Shown here: piece by piece, positions 14,666 through 18,357 of the stretch | How positions within the stretch are numbered: position 1 is the first letter of the stretch | How the letters are laid out: each line of letters starts with the position of its first letter | From: Proteobacteria bacterium UBA1844 | GTDB taxonomy: Bacteria; Pseudomonadota; Gammaproteobacteria; Steroidobacterales; Woeseiaceae | Assembly: GCA_002338615.1 (NCBI GenBank) | Contig: DDIS01000059.1 | Location: 1-18,357 of the forward strand | DNA length: 18,357 nt | Reading direction: 5' to 3' | The notes under the pieces: generated by a model | What the model was told of the DNA's origin: nothing | Database searches by the model: none | Seen by the model: only the letters and a program-made list of their open reading frames with translations | Program-made: the position numbers and the translations under genes

Positions 14666-15819
14666 GCAATACCGGACTTGCCAGCTATGCGGCGGACGAA
14701 GCCACGTCAGTGGGCCGCCGCTTCCCGGAACCGAAACCCGCCTACCGTAGCGAGTATCAGCGCGATCGCGACCGCATTATTCATTCCACCGCGTTTCGGC
14801 GGCTGATGTACAAGACCCAGGTGTTTGTGAACCACGAGGGCGACCTGTACCGCACGCGGCTCACACACTCGATAGAAGTGGCTCAGATCGGCCGTACCGC
14901 GGCGGTGGCGCTGGGGCTCAATGAAGCGCTCACCGAAGCGATTTGCCTGGCGCACGATCTCGGTCACACACCCTTCGGTCATGCGGGGCAGGATGCGCTG
15001 AATCATTGTATGCGGAACTTCGGCGGCTTCGAGCATAACCTGCAGTCCTTGCGCGTCGTGGACACGCTCGAGGAAAAGTATGCCGATTTCGCGGGCCTGA
15101 ACCTCATGTTCGAGACGCGCGAAGGCATACTCAAGCACTGTTCCGTAAAAAACGCACGCCAGCTCGGCGACGTCGGGAAACGATTTCTCGAGCGCAGCCT
15201 GCCGGGGCTGGAAGCGCAGATCGCGGATCTCGCCGATGCGATTGCGTACAACAATCACGATGTCGACGACGGCTTGCGGGCCGGTCTCATCAGCCTTCGT
15301 CAACTGCGTCGACAAGCACTGTTTGGCAAGCATTACGATACGGTACGGAAGCGCTATCCGGCGCTTGAGGACCGGCGCCTGATCTACGAAATCATCCGGC
15401 GCATGATCGGCACCGTCGTGACGGACCTTATTGAGCAGACGAAGCGCAATATCGAGACGGTGGCGCCAAAAACCATCGATGATGTGCGCAACGCGGGACG
15501 CGCCCTCGCAGGCATGTCGGAGGAAATTCACGCTGAACACCTGGCGCTGAAGAAATTCCTTAACCGGCACCTGTACAAGCACGAGAAAAAGCTCGAGATG
15601 ACGGCGCAGGTGCAGGCCATCCTCAAGGCTCTATTCTCGAGTTACATGGAACGCCCGGCGCTGTTGCCCGAGGAGTTCCAGGAAGCAGCCGAGGCGGCAA
15701 ATGAGGCCGGCCGCGCGCGCGTCGTTGCCGACTACATCGCCGGCATGACGGATCGCTACGCCATCGCGGAACACGAGCGCATCACGGCCGGGTGCAGCCC
15801 TCGCCCGGGCAACCTATAA
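14662..15819 (+). CDS. dgt: dGTPase-like deoxynucleoside triphosphate triphosphohydrolase (HD domain)
   Basis: Hydrolyses a dNTP to the deoxynucleoside and triphosphate. The 385-residue protein belongs to the shorter 'type 2' dGTPase-like family, compared with about 505 residues for E. coli Dgt. The HD metal site is complete: H69 in RTRLTHSIEVAQIGR, H98-D99 in LAHDLGHTPFGHAG, and D192 in 'DLADAIAYNNHDVDDG'. The N terminus has 'YRSEYQRDRDRIIHSTAFRRL', the nucleotide-contacting start of the family, and GGFEHNLQSLRVVDTLEEKY follows near 121-140. Substrate preference cannot be read from sequence. Translation is probably coupled to aroB by the ATGA overlap. pyrF follows after 34 bp. Confidence 0.93.
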   Translation: MSNTGLASYAADEATSVGRRFPEPKPAYRSEYQRDRDRIIHSTAFRRLMYKTQVFVNHEGDLYRTRLTHSIEVAQIGRTAAVALGLNEALTEAICLAHDLGHTPFGHAGQDALNHCMRNFGGFEHNLQSLRVVDTLEEKYADFAGLNLMFETREGILKHCSVKNARQLGDVGKRFLERSLPGLEAQIADLADAIAYNNHDVDDGLRAGLISLRQLRRQALFGKHYDTVRKRYPALEDRRLIYEIIRRMIGTVVTDLIEQTKRNIETVAPKTIDDVRNAGRALAGMSEEIHAEHLALKKFLNRHLYKHEKKLEMTAQVQAILKALFSSYMERPALLPEEFQEAAEAANEAGRARVVADYIAGMTDRYAIAEHERITAGCSPRPGNL

Positions 15820-15820
15820 T
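15815..15820 (+). promoter_or_regulatory. possible -10 element for pyrF-hemE
   Basis: An exact TATAAT lies across the dgt stop codon, 33 bp upstream of the pyrF ATG. No good -35 is seen 16-18 bp upstream, so a promoter is only possible; read-through from dgt is equally likely. Confidence 0.3.
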
Positions 15821-15853
15821 GCGCCGCGTTCCTGACTACCGCGCAGACCCTCT

Positions 15854-16585
15854 ATGACCCGCAAAGACATACCCTCCCGCGATCGCCTGATATTCGCCCT
15901 CGATGTACCCGATTGTGATCGGGCACGATCGCTCGCGGAGGAGCTTGGGCCGTCGGTCACGTTCTACAAGATCGGCCTCGAACTGATGATGAGCGGCGGC
16001 TATTTCGAATTGCTGGACTGGTTACTCGCACGCGACAAGCAGGTCTTTTGCGATCTAAAATTTTTCGACATTCCGGCAACGGTGGGTTCTGCCGTGCGGC
16101 AACTCAAAGATCGCGGTGCAAGTTTTGTCACGGTGCACGGCAACCGCTCGATGATGGAAGCCGCCGCAGAGATGAAGGGCGACAGCCTGAAAGTCCTTGG
16201 TGTAACGGTGCTGACCAGCCTCGATCGCGGCGACCTTGATGACCTGGGCTTTGCCTGTGACATAGAGGCCCTCGTGCTGTCACGCGCAAAGCAGGCTCTG
16301 GAGTCCGGCTGCGACGGCGTCATCTCCTCGGGCCTTGAAGTGCCAAAACTGCGCGAGTACCTTGACCATAAATTCAAAGATAACAAGTTGCTGGTGGTCT
16401 CGCCGGGCATCAGGCCGGTGGATAACAAGCCGGCCGGTGATCAGAAGCGCGTGGTAACGGTCGAGACCGCCTTTCAGAACGGCGTGGACTATATCGTGGT
16501 CGGGCGCCCGATCCGCGATGCAGCCAGTCCGCGGGCCGTAGCCGAAGCGATGCAGGCGAGCATTGCCGCGCAGTTCGCGACATGA
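15854..16585 (+). CDS. pyrF: Orotidine 5'-phosphate decarboxylase
   Basis: Decarboxylates OMP to UMP, the last step of pyrimidine synthesis. The 243-residue TIM barrel (E. coli 245) has the first strand '[10 protein letters not shown]', K39 in TFYKIGLEL, the catalytic Asp-Lys-Asp set in [12 protein letters not shown] (D67, K69, D72), 'VTVHG' near 92-96, the phosphate-binding end 'VSPGIRP' and the terminal 'DYIVVGRPI' with the phosphate-contacting arginine. ATG 15854 is supported by family length although its ribosome binding site is weak. The gene is 34 bp downstream of dgt and overlaps hemE by four bases. Confidence 0.96.
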   Translation: MTRKDIPSRDRLIFALDVPDCDRARSLAEELGPSVTFYKIGLELMMSGGYFELLDWLLARDKQVFCDLKFFDIPATVGSAVRQLKDRGASFVTVHGNRSMMEAAAEMKGDSLKVLGVTVLTSLDRGDLDDLGFACDIEALVLSRAKQALESGCDGVISSGLEVPKLREYLDHKFKDNKLLVVSPGIRPVDNKPAGDQKRVVTVETAFQNGVDYIVVGRPIRDAASPRAVAEAMQASIAAQFAT

Positions 16586-17649
16586 GTTCGACGTTAAAGA
16601 ACGACTTGCTGCTGCGTGCGTTGCGGCGGCAGCCCGTGCCGCGAACACCGGTCTGGATCATGCGCCAGGCAGGTCGTTACCTGCCGGAGTACCGCGCGAC
16701 ACGCGAGCAGGCGGGTGACTTTATGAGCCTGTGCCGCAACCCCGAGCTCGCTTGCGAAGTCACCCTGCAGCCGCTGCGTCGATTCAAGCTCGATGCCGCG
16801 ATCCTGTTTTCCGATATTCTGACGGTGCCGGATGCAATGGGTCTCGGGCTCTATTTCGCAAGTGGCGAAGGCCCCAAGTTCAGACGGCCGATTGCAAACA
16901 CCCGTCACATCGCGAAGTTGCCGGTACCGGACGTGAGCGAAACGCTGCAATACGTGTTTGACGCCGTCGCAAGCATTCGTCGCGCACTGGCCGGCAAGGT
17001 GCCGCTGATCGGTTTTGCAGGCAGCCCCTGGACTGTTGCTACCTACATGGTGGAGGGTGGCTCGAGCCGTGATTTCCCACGCATCAAGGCGCTCCTGAAA
17101 GAAGAGCCGAAAGCGCTGGCGCTTCTTCTCGACAAGATCGCAAGGGTGACTACGGATTACCTCAATGCTCAGGTACGCGCGGGCGCGCAGGCATTGCAGA
17201 TTTTTGATACCTGGGGTGGAACGCTCAAAGGCGATGACTACCAGCGCTTTTCACTCGCCTGCATGCAGACGATCCTCGATGGTCTCGAAACAGGCGATGA
17301 CGGCGAACGAGTGCCGGTTATCCTGTTCACGAAGGGCGCGGGCCCGCTACTCGCGGACATGGTAGCAACGGGTTGCGATGCGCTCGGCGTTGACTGGACG
17401 ACGGATCTCGCAACCGCGCGCCAGTATGTAAACGACAAGGTCGCGCTGCAGGGAAATCTCGATCCCGCAACATTGCGCGAAGACGATGCAGCAATTCGAA
17501 AAGGCGTCGCCGATACCCTCGCAAGTTACGGCAAGGGCCCCGGCCATGTATTCAACCTCGGCCACGGCATTACGCCCGACATCGACCCCGCCAAGCTCGC
17601 GGTACTCGTCGACGCAGTCCACGAACTAAGCCCGCAATACCATCTCTAA
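16582..17649 (+). CDS. hemE: Uroporphyrinogen decarboxylase
   Basis: Removes the four acetate carboxyls of uroporphyrinogen III to give coproporphyrinogen III in haem synthesis. The 355 residues (E. coli 354) carry the family signatures: [16 protein letters not shown] (23-38, with R28 and R32 binding substrate carboxylates), [14 protein letters not shown] with catalytic D78, '[17 protein letters not shown]' with the active-site tyrosine, 'WGGTL' and '[12 protein letters not shown]' with the conserved histidine. It starts by ATGA overlap with pyrF, so it is probably the last gene of that transcript. hemW, at the other end of the window, acts later in haem handling, but there is no sign of shared regulation. 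Confidence 0.97.
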   Translation: MSSTLKNDLLLRALRRQPVPRTPVWIMRQAGRYLPEYRATREQAGDFMSLCRNPELACEVTLQPLRRFKLDAAILFSDILTVPDAMGLGLYFASGEGPKFRRPIANTRHIAKLPVPDVSETLQYVFDAVASIRRALAGKVPLIGFAGSPWTVATYMVEGGSSRDFPRIKALLKEEPKALALLLDKIARVTTDYLNAQVRAGAQALQIFDTWGGTLKGDDYQRFSLACMQTILDGLETGDDGERVPVILFTKGAGPLLADMVATGCDALGVDWTTDLATARQYVNDKVALQGNLDPATLREDDAAIRKGVADTLASYGKGPGHVFNLGHGITPDIDPAKLAVLVDAVHELSPQYHL

Positions 17650-17661
17650 CGGTGCAGAAAA

Positions 17662-17689
17662 TCTACAGCGAATCTACAGTTCTTCTACA
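17662..17689 (+). promoter_or_regulatory. three TCTACA direct repeats at exact 11-bp spacing
   Basis: TCTACA occurs at 17662-17667, 17673-17678 and 17684-17689, in the first two cases as ATCTACAG. Direct repeats one helical turn apart are the typical site of OmpR/PhoB-family response regulators binding as tandem dimers. The array ends 80 bp before the start codon of the secreted protein. CATGAT (17713-17718) is a possible -10 downstream. Confidence 0.5.
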
Positions 17690-17768
17690 TGGTCTCCTGG
17701 TTTGCCCGACGCCATGATCGGTGCGCCGCTGCAAAGCGGAACAGAAACCGAAAACTCAGGAGAACGCT

Positions 17769-18281
17769 ATGAAAAGCATGAGAAAAATGATGGCCGCCAT
17801 CGCCGCCGTTGCGGTCCTTGTCTGCGGACCAGCCATGGCGAGTGGCGGGGAAAAATATGATTCCTCAAACGGGCCGATGCTGGTTGGTACCTGGCAATAC
17901 GATATGACCGTGCGCTTCGATATGCCGGACTGTAAGAATTCGGCAATGATTCCCTTCGGCCCCAATCCGTTCCCGGGCATGGCCTCGTACCACGAGGGCG
18001 GAACAATGACCGAATTCGCTTCGCGATCCCCATCGTCCGTACGCAGTACCGGCTTCGGAGTATGGAAGAAGACGGGCAAAAATCGCTACAGGTCCCGCTT
18101 CACCTTCCAGGAATTTGACGCAAACGGCCTGCTCTGGCGCACCATGGTTATCAGTTCGAAGATCTACATGAGCAAAAATTCCAAAAAGTACGAGGCTGTG
18201 AGTCGCCTGGAATTGACGGATATCAGCGGCAATGTACTGAACTTCTGCGCGACGATCGACGCTAACCGCTTTACTCTCTGA
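17769..18281 (+). CDS. small secreted protein of unknown function
   Basis: The 170-residue protein has a clear signal peptide: MKSMRKMMAAIAAVAVLVCG, then PAMA, with cleavage probably after AMA-SG (near residue 25). ATG 17769 has AGGAGA five bases upstream, so an in-frame upstream start at 17721 is rejected. The mature part is mostly beta-strand-like, with 'GTWQYDMTVRFDMPDC', 'YHEGGTMTEF', 'SVRSTGFGVWKKTGKNRYRSRF', 'FDANGLLW', and a late 'NFCATIDANRF'. The two cysteines (in PDCKN and NFCAT) could form a disulphide linking the ends. The strand pattern suggests a lipocalin-like barrel, but I do not recognise the family. It is monocistronic, preceded by a tandem regulator-type site and followed by a perfect palindrome. 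Confidence 0.8.
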   Translation: MKSMRKMMAAIAAVAVLVCGPAMASGGEKYDSSNGPMLVGTWQYDMTVRFDMPDCKNSAMIPFGPNPFPGMASYHEGGTMTEFASRSPSSVRSTGFGVWKKTGKNRYRSRFTFQEFDANGLLWRTMVISSKIYMSKNSKKYEAVSRLELTDISGNVLNFCATIDANRFTL

Positions 18282-18311
18282 GGGGTATAACGGTGCCGGT
18301 CATAACATTAT

Positions 18312-18357
18312 AACCTGTAGAGTTGCGGGCCAGCACTGGCCCGCAACTCTACAGGTT
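18312..18357. terminator. perfect 46-bp palindrome, probable terminator, at the window edge
   Basis: Two exact 22-base arms (18312-18333 and 18336-18357) are separated by CA. The arms start AACCTGTAGAG and end GCGGGCCAG. It lies 30 bp after the stop of the secreted-protein gene, where a terminator is expected. Any T-run would fall outside the window, and the arms may extend further. Confidence 0.6.

Overview
The window looks like ordinary chromosome from a moderately GC-rich gammaproteobacterium. The pilM-N-O-P-Q cluster is divergent from mrcA and followed by aroK-aroB, and hemW, a type II citrate synthase and zinc-type L31 are also present. I cannot name the species. The order aroB-dgt-pyrF-hemE differs from the enteric aroB-damX-dam order, which suggests a deeper marine or soil lineage, but that is inference only.

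Layout. 1-109 (-): start of a VOC/glyoxalase-fold gene cut by the window edge. 183-1337 (+): hemW. 1338-1677: 340-bp AT-rich gap with three DnaA-box-like 9-mers, leading into rpmE (1678-1878). 1879-2057: regulatory gap with a perfect inverted repeat, then gltA (2058-3350) and a DUF4442 hotdog-fold gene (to 3820). The DUF4442 gene meets, tail to tail, a minus-strand pair: mrcA (PBP1A, 7014-4438), then an uncharacterised conserved gene (4410-3817). 7015-7431 is a 417-bp divergent regulatory gap. pilMNOPQ (7432-12382) ends at a strong intrinsic terminator. aroK (12489-13001) is separated from aroB by 596 bp of repeats. aroB and dgt overlap by 4 bp, as do pyrF and hemE, giving translationally coupled pairs for shikimate, dNTP, pyrimidine and haem metabolism. 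The window ends with a small secreted protein (17769-18281) and a perfect 46-bp palindrome.

The most unusual part is 13002-13597. It holds three copies of an exactly 97-nt element, at 13042-13138 (inverted), 13203-13299 and 13397-13493. Each folds as three stacked stems (6, 15 and 6 bp) separated by internal loops. Between the inverted copy and the other two, eight of the 27 base pairs are changed on both sides so that pairing is kept, while the roughly 40 internal-loop bases are almost unchanged. This is the pattern expected of a structure-selected RNA or single-stranded-DNA element and not of a decaying repeat. The apical triloop is GNA in every copy, and all non-Watson-Crick pairs are G-T (G-U) when read on the same strand, so the element has a definable sense strand. 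I do not recognise it as a known family.

Secondary points of interest are the DnaA-box cluster upstream of rpmE, three TCTACA motifs at exactly 11-bp spacing upstream of the secreted protein, the palindromic -10-like dyad upstream of gltA, and a DUF4442 gene whose conserved-looking N terminus lacks a standard start codon. No tRNA, rRNA, CRISPR array, prophage or transposase gene was seen.
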